NCBI RefSeq assembly: GCF_008001015.1
Contig: NZ_CP042862.1
Location: 2,170,001-2,234,000, forward strand
DNA: 64,000 bases
DNA from: Serinicoccus profundi
GTDB taxonomy: Bacteria > Actinomycetota > Actinomycetes > Actinomycetales > Dermatophilaceae
Direction of reading: 5' to 3'
Each line of letters starts with the position of its first letter. Position 1 is the first letter of the stretch. Below are positions 51,721 to 61,900 of the stretch, piece by piece. The notes beneath the pieces were generated by a model that worked only from the letters and a program-made list of their open reading frames with translations, did no database searches and was not told the DNA's origin. The position numbers and the translations under genes are program-made.

Positions 51721-53229
51721 TCAGGCGGTGTGCCGCAGACCGACCTGCGCCGGGACCGCCTCGGTGAGGTAGCCCAGCGCCTCGAGCGCGCTCCAGCCCT
51801 CCGGGTGGCGACCGATGAGCTCGGTGGCACCCGCGAGGTCCTGGCCCAGGGTGACGAGGGTGTCCTCGGCATACCCGTCCTTGCGCTCCTGGCCCAGGCC
51901 GATGTTGGCCATGAGCCCGTTGCACAGGCACTTGCGACCGACGGTGTCGGCCTCGTCGCCGCCCTTCTTGAGATACATGTGGACCGGCTCGGAGGCGCAG
52001 CGGTAGCCGATCTCGCCGTCCTCACGCTCGTAGGGCTGGCGCAGGTAGGACAGGTCGCACAGCCGCGGGCGGGCCTCGTAGACCTCGACCTGGCTGGCAG
52101 TGCCCTCCAGGGTGGCGACCTTGAAGGGGAAGCCGGTCGGGCTGGCGCGCGGGTCGTTGCGGACGCTCAGCTCGCCGCTGCGCAGCTGGGAGACGAGCTG
52201 GGCGCGCGGGCCGTCGGCGAGGCCGGACTCGTGGCTGAGCGCGAAGAGCGTGCCGACCTGCACCCCGACGGCGCCGGCGGCGAGCGCCTCGGCGACCTTG
52301 TCGGGGGTGGAGTAGGCGCCGGCCATCCAGAACGGCAGGCCGATCTCGGCCATCTTGGCCAGGTTGGCCTCGTCGCGGTCGCCGTAGATCGGCTCGCCCG
52401 CGTCGTCGAGCTGCATCTTGCCGCGCGGCGGAGCGGAGTGGCCGCCGGCCGGCGGCCGCTCCACGACGAAGCCGTCGGGGCGGATCTCAGGGTCGCGGTG
52501 GAGGTAGTTGGCCAGCTGGTCGACCGAGATGATCGCGAGGAAGTCGGGCTTGACCAGGGCGGGCAGGTCGTCGCCGAGCAGGTCGGCCGGGTCGACGGTG
52601 ATGCGTCGCCGCAGCGAGCCGCCAGCGACATCGGCCGAGATGCTGCCGGGCTCACCCGCGGTGAGCGAGCGCAGCAGGGCCGGGATCTCGCGCGGGATGC
52701 CGGCACCCATGAGGACGTAGTCGACCCCGGCGAGCATCGCGCCGAGGATGGCGGTCGGGTTGGCCATCTGGATCTTCTCGAGGCAATTGATGCCGACGGC
52801 ACCCTCACCGCCGTGCTCGGCCAGGCCCTCCTTGGCCAGCCAGACCTCGGCGAAGTTGCCGACGACCCCGAGCTCCTGGCCAGCGCGGGCGGTCTCCAGC
52901 GTCAGCTTGGGGATCGGCTTGTAGGGGGTGCCGGGGTCACGGCCGCCCTCGATGAAGTGCTTGTCGAGCACCCGCTCGGCCATCGCCTGGCTCGGGAACG
53001 CCTTGAGGGCCCGGCGGTAGTGGCCGCCCGGGTCGCCGTCCTGGAGCACGCGGCTGATGACCGCGTCCATGGCCGTGCCCGACACGACGCCGAGATGTCC
53101 GGCGCGGGCGACCTCGCGGGCGAGGCGCCAGCCGGAGACGGCCACCCCCATACCGCCCTGGATGATCGTGGGGCGGGGGCGGTCGGTCGTGGTGGGCAGG
53201 TCGATCGGCTCGGTGGCGAGTGCGGCCAT
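51721..53229 (-). CDS. Nitronate monooxygenase/2-nitropropane dioxygenase-like flavoprotein
   Basis: A 502-residue FMN-binding TIM-barrel protein. It opens PTIIQGGMGVAVSGWRLA (flavin contact), contains GVDYVLMGAGIPREIP and EALAAGAVGVQVGTLFALSHESG (phosphate-binding), and adds a C-terminal extension with three cysteines (YRCASEP, RKCLCNGLMANIGL). The extension and length resemble the PfaD-like branch more than short nitronate monooxygenases. The substrate is uncertain. Its promoter region holds four CGTAGGTT half-sites. ATG at 53229 with GAGGTG upstream. Confidence 0.88.
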   Translation of the reverse strand: MAALATEPIDLPTTTDRPRPTIIQGGMGVAVSGWRLAREVARAGHLGVVSGTAMDAVISRVLQDGDPGGHYRRALKAFPSQAMAERVLDKHFIEGGRDPGTPYKPIPKLTLETARAGQELGVVGNFAEVWLAKEGLAEHGGEGAVGINCLEKIQMANPTAILGAMLAGVDYVLMGAGIPREIPALLRSLTAGEPGSISADVAGGSLRRRITVDPADLLGDDLPALVKPDFLAIISVDQLANYLHRDPEIRPDGFVVERPPAGGHSAPPRGKMQLDDAGEPIYGDRDEANLAKMAEIGLPFWMAGAYSTPDKVAEALAAGAVGVQVGTLFALSHESGLADGPRAQLVSQLRSGELSVRNDPRASPTGFPFKVATLEGTASQVEVYEARPRLCDLSYLRQPYEREDGEIGYRCASEPVHMYLKKGGDEADTVGRKCLCNGLMANIGLGQERKDGYAEDTLVTLGQDLAGATELIGRHPEGWSALEALGYLTEAVPAQVGLRHTA

Positions 53230-53257
53230 ACGAGGGGGCACCTCTCTGGTCAGGGTC

Positions 53258-53307
53258 AACCTACGCAAACGTAGGTTTCGGGCGCGTAGGTTACGGTAAC
53301 GTAGGTT
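53258..53307. promoter_or_regulatory. CGTAGGTT operator array upstream of the nitronate-monooxygenase-like gene
   Basis: Four copies of the 8-mer: AACCTACG at 53258, then CGTAGGTT at 53270, 53285 and 53300. The first two form an inverted repeat with a 4-base spacer; the last three are direct repeats with an exact 15-bp period. The array ends 29 bases before the start codon of the downstream gene, as expected for a repressor (TetR/MarR-like) or activator site. The regulator is not in the window. Confidence 0.75.
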
Positions 53308-53383
53308 GCCCCCTGTTGTCAGGCTCGACCGACTCCTCGCAGGTCACAGGGCGGGCCGCCGGCCCCCCTCACCCTCGCCACGA

Positions 53384-54103
53384 TCATCCTCCCCCGGCCT
53401 CTCTGCACGTCACTCGCGCAGCACCCCGGCTGCGGGACGCGACTCGGCGGGTGCGCAGGCTGACGCGGACGCCCTCGTCGGTCAGCGAGAACTCCACGTC
53501 CGCGAGCGAGGTGACGACGAGGTCGGCGTAGAGCTCCACCTCCTCGCGGGTGCTCGTGGTGAGCACGGCGAGGGTGGCCGCGCCTGCGGCCCGTCCCGCC
53601 TGCAGCCCGGCGACGGCGTCCTCGACGACGAGGCAGCGCGCAGGGTCGGCGTCGAGGCGGGAGGCGCCGGTGAGGTAGGGCTCCGGGTCGGGCTTGCCGG
53701 AGGTGATGTCGTCGGCGGTGACGACCACGGCGGGCAGCGCCAGACCGGCGGCGTCCAGCCGGAGCCTGGCGAGCTCGCGCCCGGCGGAGGTGACGATGGC
53801 GGCCCGGGCGCCGGTCGCCGCCAGCGCGTCGACCGCGCCGGGGAGCGCGACGATGCCGTCGAGGTCCTCCAGCTCCAGCCGGTCGATGCGGGAGGTGGCG
53901 GCGTCGGCGTCCAGGTGCGGCGCGACCCGCTGGACGATGCCGCGGCTGGTCACCCCGTGGAAGTTGCCGAAGCTCTCGAACTCCACGTCGTGCTCGCGTG
54001 CCCAGGCCCGCCAGGACCGCTCGACCGGGCCACGGGAGTCGGCCAGGGTGCCGTCGTTGTCGAAGAGGACGGCCTCGAAGGTCTCAGCAGGGATGTCGCG
54101 CAT
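53384..54103 (-). CDS. HAD-superfamily phosphatase (beta-phosphoglucomutase-like)
   Basis: A 239-residue haloacid-dehalogenase hydrolase. Motif I is VLFDNDGTLADS (nucleophile Asp), motif II is AIVTSAG, and motifs III/IV are GKPDPEPYL and CLVVEDAVAGLQAG. The helical cap between motif I and II places it in subfamily IA with sugar-phosphate phosphatases. The substrate is unknown. The C-terminus carries about 20 extra Arg-rich residues. ATG start at 54103. Confidence 0.93.
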   Translation of the reverse strand: MRDIPAETFEAVLFDNDGTLADSRGPVERSWRAWAREHDVEFESFGNFHGVTSRGIVQRVAPHLDADAATSRIDRLELEDLDGIVALPGAVDALAATGARAAIVTSAGRELARLRLDAAGLALPAVVVTADDITSGKPDPEPYLTGASRLDADPARCLVVEDAVAGLQAGRAAGAATLAVLTTSTREEVELYADLVVTSLADVEFSLTDEGVRVSLRTRRVASRSRGAARVTCREAGGG

Positions 54104-54177
54104 CGACCCATCGTGTCAGGCGTGGGTGGCGGCTGCCCGACAGGTATGCCGCCGCGCGCCTCCTCGAGGACGGACAC

Positions 54178-54630
54178 CTAGAGATCGATCTCGGAGCGGG
54201 CGGTCGAGGTGACGGTGATGCTCACCCCTCCACCGAAGGCGCCCAGCACCGGGCTCAGCACGGGCACCTCCGCCTGCCCGGTCACGGTGACGACAGCGGT
54301 GCGGCCGTCAGGGGTGCCGGTGCCAGACCCGACGACCCAGGACCGGACCCTGGGCGGCATCGGGCGACGGTCGAGGTGGGCCGCGGCCGCCTCGACCACC
54401 GTGTCGTTGCTCACCGGTGGTCCCGAGCCCACGCCCGCGTCGTAGACCTGCTCCTGCGCGAGGGCGTCGCTGGCGTCCAGGGACGCGGCGTCGGCGGCAT
54501 CGAGCAGCTGGATGCGGCTCAGCTGCACGGAGGTGACCCCCACGACCGCCATGATGATCGTCAGCGTGAGGGCGACCATGCCGATCAGCAGGATGCTGAT
54601 CTGCCCGGCCTCCCGGTCCGAAGGGCTCAC
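54178..54630 (-). CDS. TadG-like pilus-associated protein
   Basis: A 150-residue protein with an N-terminal membrane helix (GQISILLIGMVALTLTIIMAVVG) followed by ASVQLSRIQLLDAADAASLDASDALA-type sequence (key LLDAADAAALDA-like), typical of TadG/Flp-pilus proteins of actinobacteria. The remainder is an extracytoplasmic beta-rich domain. GTG at 54630 overlaps the upstream TadE stop (GTGA). Last gene of the tad operon. Confidence 0.85.
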   Translation of the reverse strand: MSPSDREAGQISILLIGMVALTLTIIMAVVGVTSVQLSRIQLLDAADAASLDASDALAQEQVYDAGVGSGPPVSNDTVVEAAAAHLDRRPMPPRVRSWVVGSGTGTPDGRTAVVTVTGQAEVPVLSPVLGAFGGGVSITVTSTARSEIDL

Positions 54631-55064
54631 CGGCGGCCTCCGCGGAACTCGTCCACCGTTTCCAGGTGGGTCGAGGTGAGGATCACCGAGGTGGGCAGGT
54701 GATCGCGCATGAAGTCGGGCACGAGAGGCAGCTCCACCGACACCTCGGAGTCCACCCGCACCGTCGTGCCGGGGCCGAGGCACGCGCCGTCCGCGCAGGT
54801 CACCTGCACCGTGCCTGCTCCGGCCTCGAACCCATGGGCACCGTAGACGAGACCGGCGGCGACCTGGGCGCGGGCGGAGGCCGCCTCGACCTCCTCCGCC
54901 GTGACGAACGCCCTGCCCGCCTCCCGGGCCGCGGCGGTCACGGCATACGCGCCAGCCTGTACTCGGCCCACGGTGCCGACGAGGTAGAACATCGGGACGA
55001 CGAGGAGCACGAGCAGGAAGGCCACCTCCACGGTCATCGACCCCCGGTCCGCGCGTGAGGTCAT
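54627..55064 (-). CDS. TadE-like pseudopilin
   Basis: A 145-residue protein with the pseudopilin N-terminus RGSMTVEVAFLLVLLVVPMFYLV, in which the Glu at position five after the cleavage region and the following hydrophobic helix match TadE. The extracytoplasmic part holds VTCADGACLGP (a disulfide candidate). It should be processed by a prepilin peptidase, which is not in the window. Overlaps the neighbours on both sides. Confidence 0.85.
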   Translation of the reverse strand: MTSRADRGSMTVEVAFLLVLLVVPMFYLVGTVGRVQAGAYAVTAAAREAGRAFVTAEEVEAASARAQVAAGLVYGAHGFEAGAGTVQVTCADGACLGPGTTVRVDSEVSVELPLVPDFMRDHLPTSVILTSTHLETVDEFRGGRR

Positions 55065-55444
55065 TGGTCCTCCGCGTAGGCGTGACCGACGACCGTCATC
55101 GACTCCCCCGGCCCGAGCGGTCCGACGATGGGCAGCGGCATGGTGGCGGTGACCTCGACGACTGCCACACCGTCGACGACGGTACGCCGGGAGGACACGC
55201 TGAGCCCGCCACCGCCCGAGAGGCTGCGGGAGATGAGCTCCTGGGCTCGTCGAGCGCCGTCCTCTGGGGTGGCGTCGGCCCGTGCACCGGCTCGCGCGCC
55301 CTCGACGACGTGGGCTGTCGCCGTGTTGTGCAGGTGCAGCCCGAAGGCGAGCTGCATGACAGCCAGCATGAGGATGCTCACCAGGCCGGCGAGCATCGCG
55401 AACTCGGCGGCGGCCGCTCCCCGCTCAGGTGAGCCGCCGGCCAT
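55061..55444 (-). CDS. TadE-like pseudopilin (second copy)
   Basis: A 127-residue protein with the N-terminus ERGAAAAEFAMLAGLVSILMLAV, the AAEFA...hydrophobic pattern of TadE. A soluble beta-rich domain follows (VVDGVAVVEVTATMPLPIVG). ATG at 55444; its last bases overlap the next tadE-like gene (ATGA). The two TadE-type proteins may act as minor pilins, as TadE and TadF do. Confidence 0.87.
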   Translation of the reverse strand: MAGGSPERGAAAAEFAMLAGLVSILMLAVMQLAFGLHLHNTATAHVVEGARAGARADATPEDGARRAQELISRSLSGGGGLSVSSRRTVVDGVAVVEVTATMPLPIVGPLGPGESMTVVGHAYAEDQ

Positions 55445-55445
55445 G

Positions 55446-55649
55446 TCAGGGACCGGTCACCGTGCTGACGGCGTTGGTGAACAGGTTGGTCAGCAGGGGC
55501 TCGGCCACGATCCACAGCGCGGCGACCAGGCCGGCCGTCATGATCGTGATGAGCACCCAGCCGGGCACGTCGCCGCGCTCGGGCTCGCGGCTCCACCGCC
55601 GCACCTGGTCGGCCAGGACTGCCGGGGCAGTGAGAAATCGTCGGGTCAT
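55446..55649 (-). CDS. Small Flp-like pilin candidate
   Basis: A 67-residue protein placed between tadC and the tadE genes, where the major Flp pilin gene is found in actinobacterial tad operons. It has an N-terminal basic segment, GDVPGWVLITIMTAGLVAALW and a short C-terminal tail ending TNLFTNAVSTVTGP. The Glu-Tyr motif of classic Flp is not seen; GDVPGW is the likely processing region. ATG 55649 with GGAGAG upstream. Confidence 0.7.
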   Translation of the reverse strand: MTRRFLTAPAVLADQVRRWSREPERGDVPGWVLITIMTAGLVAALWIVAEPLLTNLFTNAVSTVTGP

Positions 55650-55674
55650 GGGACTCTCCTTCGTGAGTGGATCT

Positions 55675-56604
55675 TCACATCGCCAGGCGCAGCATGGTCG
55701 CGCCGGGAAAGACGGCGAACAGCACCGTCACGGGCAGGATGAGGAAGACGACGGGGACCATCATGCTGATCTCCCGTTTGCCGCCCTCCTCGATGAGTTC
55801 TTGGCGCGCGGCCTCACGTGCGTCCGCCGCTTGCGCGCGCAGCACCTCGCCCAGGGGTGTGCCCCGCTGCAGCGCGACGACGAGGCCGTCGACGAACCGG
55901 ATGATGGGTCCGATGCCGGTGCGGCGGCTCAGTCCGTGCAGAGCCTCGGGCAGGCTGGCACCGGTGCGGGCCTGCGCCAGACACAGATCGAGCTCGGCGG
56001 CGAGCTCGCCGCGCGACAACCGGGCCACGCGTTCCAGCGCCTGGGCCGTGCCCTCCCCCGCCGTGACCGACAGGGCGAGCAGCTCGGCCACGGCAGGGAA
56101 CTCGGCCATGATCTGCCGCTCGCGGCGTCCTGCCGCCCTACTCAGGAGGCTGTCGCGGATCATCACCCCCGCGAGGAAGGCACAGCCGACGAGGAGCAGC
56201 ACGACTCCTGGGCTCGTGCCGCGGGTGAACCACAGCACCATCCCCAGCAGCACCGCGAGGGCTGAGCACAGCACGCCCCAGACCACCTGCTGGACACGGA
56301 AGGCCTCGACGTCTCCGGCCATCCCCGCGCGGTGCAGCCGGGCGCGCACGGACTCGGCGCCGCCGAGCAGGCGGTCCAGGAGGCGGGCCGCGCGGGCGGC
56401 GACGGGGGTCAGCAGCTCGCCGGCGCTCCACGGACGCGGATCGTCGAGGGCGAGCAGGCTGGAGCGACGGGCGGGCCGGTCGAGATAGGGCTCGACGCGG
56501 TCAGCCAGCTTGACGCGACGCGACACCGGCAGACCCGCCCAGGTCAGGACGCCTCCGAGCGCCAGCATCAGGCCGAGCACCGCTCCCCACCACGCACCGG
56601 TCAC
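55675..56604 (-). CDS. tadC: Tad pilus assembly membrane protein TadC
   Basis: A 309-residue GspF-type inner-membrane platform protein. It has an N-terminal helix, paired central helices (VLCSALAVLLGMVLWFTRG, VVLLLVGCAFLAGVMI), the cytoplasmic GspF domain FPAVAELLALSVTAGEGTAQALERV and a final hydrophobic segment MMVPVVFLILPVTVLFAVFPG. GTG at 56604 overlaps the tadB stop (GTGA). Works with TadB and the TadA ATPase to build the pilus. Confidence 0.9.
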   Translation of the reverse strand: MTGAWWGAVLGLMLALGGVLTWAGLPVSRRVKLADRVEPYLDRPARRSSLLALDDPRPWSAGELLTPVAARAARLLDRLLGGAESVRARLHRAGMAGDVEAFRVQQVVWGVLCSALAVLLGMVLWFTRGTSPGVVLLLVGCAFLAGVMIRDSLLSRAAGRRERQIMAEFPAVAELLALSVTAGEGTAQALERVARLSRGELAAELDLCLAQARTGASLPEALHGLSRRTGIGPIIRFVDGLVVALQRGTPLGEVLRAQAADAREAARQELIEEGGKREISMMVPVVFLILPVTVLFAVFPGATMLRLAM

Positions 56605-57470
56605 CGCAGCACCCTGCTCTCTTCCGGCAGCCGACCGATGGCGACCATGACGCGGTAGGCGACGAGGGTCAGGCCGGCGCCGATCGCGAGCACCAGCGCT
56701 CCGGCCGGGGTGCCGTAGGCCTGCAACGTGCTCCCTCGGGTCGCCAGCAGGAGCAGGACCGCCCACGGGGCCGCCATGGCCAGCCGGGCCGCGTTGACCG
56801 TCCAGGACTGGCGGGCCTCGAGCTCGGCGCGAGCCCTGGCGTCGTCGCGGAGGAAGGACGACAGGGTCCTCAGCACGCGGCCCAGGTCAGTGCCGCCCAC
56901 GTCACGGGCGATGCGCAGCGCCTCGATGAGCCGGTCGGCGACGGGATCGGCCATCCGCTCCTTGAGGCGGTCCAGGCTCTCCGAGAAGCGACCGGTGGCG
57001 CGGTAGTCGTGCGCGAACTCCTCGAAGGCCGGGCGCAGCTCCTCCGGACCCCGGTCCGCGAGCTGCACCAGCGCCTCGGGCAGGGCCAGGCCCGCCCGCA
57101 CCGCCGACTGGACGTGGTCGACCGCATCCGGCCAGACGCCGCGCAACTTGCTGCGACGCCGACGGGCACGGGAGGCGACCACGGCCAGCGGGAGCCACGA
57201 CGCCATGACGCCGAAGCACAGACTCACGGTCCACACCCGGGTGACGGCATACAGCAGCAGCAGGACGATCAGTCCGGCCGTGACCGACAGGAACAGCAGG
57301 GTTCGCGCGCCCAGCCCCCGAACCCCGGCGAGCACGATCTGGTCCTGCAAACGCTCGAGCCGTCGGGCTCCCCGACGTGGCCCCACCCGCGTGGCGCGGG
57401 GCCAGAACGACCACCAGATGCCGGCCAGGCCGAGTCCCAGCACGAGCCCCCACCCGGCCCCCTGCATCAC
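56601..57470 (-). CDS. tadB: Tad pilus assembly membrane protein TadB
   Basis: A 289-residue GspF-type membrane protein. Its cytoplasmic domain WPDAVDHVQSAVRAGLALPEALVQLADRGPEELRPAF (key DHVQSAVRAGLALPEAL) is typical. An N-terminal pair of helices and a C-terminal pair (LAMAAPWAVLLLLATRG, ALVLAIGAGLTLVAYRVM) flank it. ATG start at 57470 overlaps the tadA stop (ATGA). Acts with TadC. Confidence 0.92.
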   Translation of the reverse strand: MMQGAGWGLVLGLGLAGIWWSFWPRATRVGPRRGARRLERLQDQIVLAGVRGLGARTLLFLSVTAGLIVLLLLYAVTRVWTVSLCFGVMASWLPLAVVASRARRRRSKLRGVWPDAVDHVQSAVRAGLALPEALVQLADRGPEELRPAFEEFAHDYRATGRFSESLDRLKERMADPVADRLIEALRIARDVGGTDLGRVLRTLSSFLRDDARARAELEARQSWTVNAARLAMAAPWAVLLLLATRGSTLQAYGTPAGALVLAIGAGLTLVAYRVMVAIGRLPEESRVLR

Positions 57471-58699
57471 GACGGCCTCCCGAGCAGACGTCCAAGGTCG
57501 AAACCGGCGCGGGTGAAGCGCTCGACGTGCGGCGGGAACCCGTCGGCGCGGACGAGGTCTGGTCCGGATCGCACGAAGAGGTCGGCGATCTCGACGATCT
57601 CACCCTCGGTGCGGCCGGGGATCGCGACGATCTCCCGCACCTGTCGCGCGCCCTGCGCCTCCAGGGCCAGGTGGACCACGATGTCCACCGAGCTCGCGAC
57701 CGTGGGCACGACGAAACTGCTACTGACGTTGGACCCCGCGAGCAGGGGCAAGGTGCACATCTTGGTCACGGCCTCACGCGCGGAGTTGGCGTGGATGGTG
57801 CACATCCCGGGCAGCCCGCTGTTGAGGGCGATGAGCAGGTCGAGGCTCTCCTCCTGACGCACCTCGCCGACGATGATGCGGCCCGGCCGCATCCGCAGGG
57901 CCTCCTTGACGAGGCGCCGCAGTGGGATCTCACCGGTGCCCTCCAGGCTCGGCTGCCGACACTGCATGGACGCGACGTCGCGCAGGTTGACCTTGAGCTC
58001 GAAGACCTCCTCACAGGTGACGACCCTCTCGCTGGCGGGGATCGCCGCCGCGAGGCAGTTGAGCAAGGTGGTCTTGCCCGCCTGGGTGCCTCCCGCGACC
58101 AGGACGTTGAGCCCCGAGACCACCGCGGCCTCGAGGAACCTCGCGGCCTGCTCGGTCAGGGAGCCGAGACGCACCAGGTCGGCGAGCTCGTCGGCGGCGA
58201 CGACGAACTTGCGGATGTTGACCGCCCAGTGCCGCCGTGTGATGTCCGGGATCGCGACATGGAGCCGACTGCCGTCGGGCAGGCTGGCGTCCACGAACGG
58301 GCTGCTGAGGTCCACGCGTCGCCCCGAACTGCGCAGCATCCGCTCCACCAGGTCATGGACCTGTTGCTCGGTGAGCAGGGTCGGCGTGAGCTCTGATCGC
58401 CCGTGGCGTGCCACGAAGACCTTGCTGGGCTCGTTGATCCAGATCTCCTCGACCGACGGGTCGTCGAGGTAGGGCTGCAGGGGGCCGAACCCGGCGACCG
58501 ACTCCAGCAGCGCCCGGTGGGTCTCCTTGCGGTCTGCGAGGGGCACGAGCCCACCGACGAGCGAACGATCGTCGTAGTCGTCGAGCACCTCACCGATGAG
58601 GTCGCGCACCGCGACGTCGTCGCGGGAGGGGTCGAGGCGGCGTCGGCGGATGAGTTCGCGGACGTCGTCCTCGAGCAACTGCAGCGCTGTCGCAGACAT
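57467..58699 (-). CDS. tadA: Tad/CpaF-family pilus assembly ATPase
   Basis: A 410-residue secretion ATPase of the CpaF/TadA type (VirB11-like). It has an N-terminal helical domain, LVAGGTQAGKTTLLNCLAA (Walker A near residue 210), VTCEEVFELKVN (Asp/His box position), MRPGRIIVGEVRQEESLDLL (Walker B region) and the arginine-containing SLEGTGEIPLRRLVKEALRM. It powers Flp pilus assembly. ATG at 58699 with GGGGAGAG upstream. First gene of a seven-gene operon. Confidence 0.94.
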   Translation of the reverse strand: MSATALQLLEDDVRELIRRRRLDPSRDDVAVRDLIGEVLDDYDDRSLVGGLVPLADRKETHRALLESVAGFGPLQPYLDDPSVEEIWINEPSKVFVARHGRSELTPTLLTEQQVHDLVERMLRSSGRRVDLSSPFVDASLPDGSRLHVAIPDITRRHWAVNIRKFVVAADELADLVRLGSLTEQAARFLEAAVVSGLNVLVAGGTQAGKTTLLNCLAAAIPASERVVTCEEVFELKVNLRDVASMQCRQPSLEGTGEIPLRRLVKEALRMRPGRIIVGEVRQEESLDLLIALNSGLPGMCTIHANSAREAVTKMCTLPLLAGSNVSSSFVVPTVASSVDIVVHLALEAQGARQVREIVAIPGRTEGEIVEIADLFVRSGPDLVRADGFPPHVERFTRAGFDLGRLLGRPS

Positions 58700-58908
58700 C
58701 TCTCCCCTACTCCCCTGTCGAGGTCGCGAGCGCCCACCCGGCACCCGCGAACCTCATCGTCCTGATCGATCCTGAACCTGGGTCCCCCGACGAGGCCCCG
58801 ATCCTCTGCGCCTCACTGTATGCCGTCCACCCCCGTTGACGGAACAGCGCGGACGAAGGCTGTGGATAACTTCTGGGACTGTCGGCTGCGGCGAGCACCA
58901 TGGGCCCC

Positions 58909-61900
58909 ATGAGAGTCATCGTGACGCGACCGGTCGCCGGAGGGGTCGAACACCTGGCCGTGCTCGCTCCCGACGGTGCGACGGTGGATGAGCTCTCCCG
59001 CCGCGCTGGCCACCAGAGCCCTGACGACGGCGCGGGGGTTCCCGCCACACCTTCGCGGCAGGTGCCTCTGGAGCACGGCGCCGAGATCGGCCACCTCCCG
59101 ACGGGCAGCCCGGTGGGCGCCGAGGCCCGGGCCGGTGTGCCGCGGGTCGTCGTGGCGACGGGGCCCGACGCCGGCGGCTCCGCCCCGCTTCCTCCGGGGC
59201 GGTGGGTGACGTTGGGCCGCGACCCGCGGTGCGACCTCACCATCGCCGACCCGGGGTTGTCCCGCCGCCACGTCCGCGTCCGCCAGGACCGCGACGGCGT
59301 CCGGGTCGAGGACCTGGGGTCGACCAACGGCATGACGTGGGAGAGCGGACGCGAGGACGACACCCTCTGGTCGTCGGGTGACCGGCTGCTCATCGGTGGG
59401 TCCGGCATCGTCCTCGTGCCCCGCCCACCCGCGCCGACCCGCCTGGTGTCACGAGCAGGGTGCCGGGAGATCGTCCCGTGGCCACGGCATACCTCGATGG
59501 TGGAGGTGCGGGAGTTCGCCACACCTTCCGCGCCCGAACGGAGAAAGGTGCGGGCACCGAGCGCATGGACCTGGACCCTCCCGTTGGTCGTCGCGCTGGC
59601 CGTCGCCGTCCTGCTGCGGATGCCGTGGCTCCTGCTCTTCGGCCTGCTCGGCCCGGCGATGGTCCTGGGCCATCATCTCGGCGACCGGCGGGCGGCCCGG
59701 CTGGAGTTCGAGGACGGGGTCGCGGCGAACGACGCCGCCCGCGCGAGGCACCAGGTGGAGGCCGAGGTATGCCTGCGGGAGGAGCTGGACCTGCTGCGCC
59801 ACCGACATCCGGGCCTCGTGGGGGTTGTCACCAGCCTCCTCCCGCACCCGTCGGTCTCGCTGTGGCAGTGCGCCGCCGAGCCGATGACCGTCACCCTCGG
59901 CGAGCACGCGTGCCACTCCCAGGTCCGGCTCGAGGGCGAGCTCCTGCAGCACGACGCCGCCCCGCTGTCCCTAGCCCTGGACGGCACTCTCGTCATCGCC
60001 GGCGATCGCGAGACCCGGGACGGTCTCGCGCGGGCGATCCTGCTGCAGCTCGCCACGGCATACCCACCGACCTCCTGGACGCTGGTGGTCGACCCGGACC
60101 GGCCACCGGGCGAGCGCTGGGACCTGCTGGCCTGGCTCCCGCAGACCGATACCTCTGGCCGGCGCACGGACGGCGTCGCCGTGCGCTGGGGGCAGGACCT
60201 GGTCCTCGTCGATGACCTGGCGAGCGCTCCACCGGGCACCACCCGGATCCAGGTGACCGGGCCCGGCCTGGCCGTCCTGCAGGTGCCTGGTCGGCCGGAT
60301 CTGGCCTTCCGGCCGACCACCCTCGGCCCCGGGCGGGCGCGCAGCCTGGCCCGGGCTCTTGCTCCCCTGAGGAGTCGGGAGGGCGTGCGGGAGGAGGGGG
60401 GCGGCCCTGCCCTGCCGACGGGCTCCCCACCTCTCGGCGCCCTCTGCCCCTGGCCGAGCACGCCGGAGGAGGCGGCCAGCAGGTGGGCCCGCCCCAGTCT
60501 GGCGGTCCCGCTGGGCACCGACGCCGGCGGAGAACCGGTCACCCTCGACCTCGTGCGCGACGGCCCGCACGCCCTCGTGGCGGGCACCACCGGCTCGGGC
60601 AAGTCCGAGCTCCTGCGCACCCTCATCACCGGTCTGGCCCTGCAGTCCTCTCCCGCAGACCTCGCACTCCTGCTGGTCGACTTCAAGGGCGGCTCCTCCC
60701 TCGGCGACTGCGCCCGGCTCCCGCACGTGACCGGGCTGGTCACCGATCTCGACCCGCACCTGGCGGCCCGGGTCCTCACCTCGCTCCAGGCCGAGCTCAC
60801 CCGTCGCGAGGCGACCCTGGCCGACGCCGGCGCCAAGGACGCCCGAGATCTGCCTGGCCTGCCCCGCCTCGTCGTGGTGATCGACGAGTTCCGGGTGCTG
60901 GCCGAGGAGGTGCCGGAGGTGATGTCAGGTCTGGTGCGGCTCGCTGCGGTGGGCCGCAGCCTCGGGGTGCATCTCGTGCTCGCCACGCAGCGGCCCGCCG
61001 GGGTGGTGAGCGCCGACCTGCGCGCCAACGTCAACCTGCGCATCGCGCTGCGCGTGCGCGACAGCGCCGACTCCCAGGACGTCATCGAGACCCCGGCTGC
61101 GTCGCTGCTGCCCCAGGGGCGTCCCGGCCTGGCTCTGTGGCGCACCGGCGCCGAGGCACCCCAGGCTCTCCAGGTGGCCCGGGCGGGGCCCCCGCTGGCA
61201 GGGGCGGCAGGGGCGTGGGAGGTCCGGGTCACCGGCGACGTCTGGGCCGCGCGGCGGATCCTCGACCAGCCCGCCGAGGCGGACGAGCCGCAGGACGACC
61301 TCGGGCCGCTGGCAGACGTCCTCACCCGGGCCGCCGCCGAGAAGGCCCTGGAGCCCCCGGTCGTCTGGCACCCTCCGCTGCCCGACAGCCTCCCCCCGCT
61401 GGCCGACAGTCCTGCCGCCTGGGCCCTGGCCGACCTCCCGGCCCAGCAGCGGCGCCAGCCGCTCGTCTGGGGTGCTGACGAGCACCTCGCCGTCCTGGGG
61501 TCGGCCCGGTCGGGCCGCACCACCGCTCTGCGCTCCGTCCTCTCCCGCGTCGCGGGCGCTTGGGTCGTCGTGCTCGACCTCGGCCGCGCCCTCGAGGGCA
61601 CCGAGGCCCAGTCCCACCCCGGGTTGGTGGCCTGGGTCGAGCCGGACGACCTCGCCCACGGCCTGCGGGTCCTCGACCGGCTCGAGGAACTGGTCCGCTC
61701 CCGCCAAGCCACCGGCACGACCGGCCCGCCGGTGCTCCTGGTGGTCGACGGGTGGGACCGTTTCGTGGATCTCTTCGAGACGGTGGAGCGAGGCCGGGCG
61801 GAGGAGGTGGCGCTACGACTCCTGCGGGAGGGGCCCGCCGTCGGCGTGGTCGGGCTCGTCACGGGCGACCGCACCCTGCTCTTCGGCAAGATCGCCTCGC

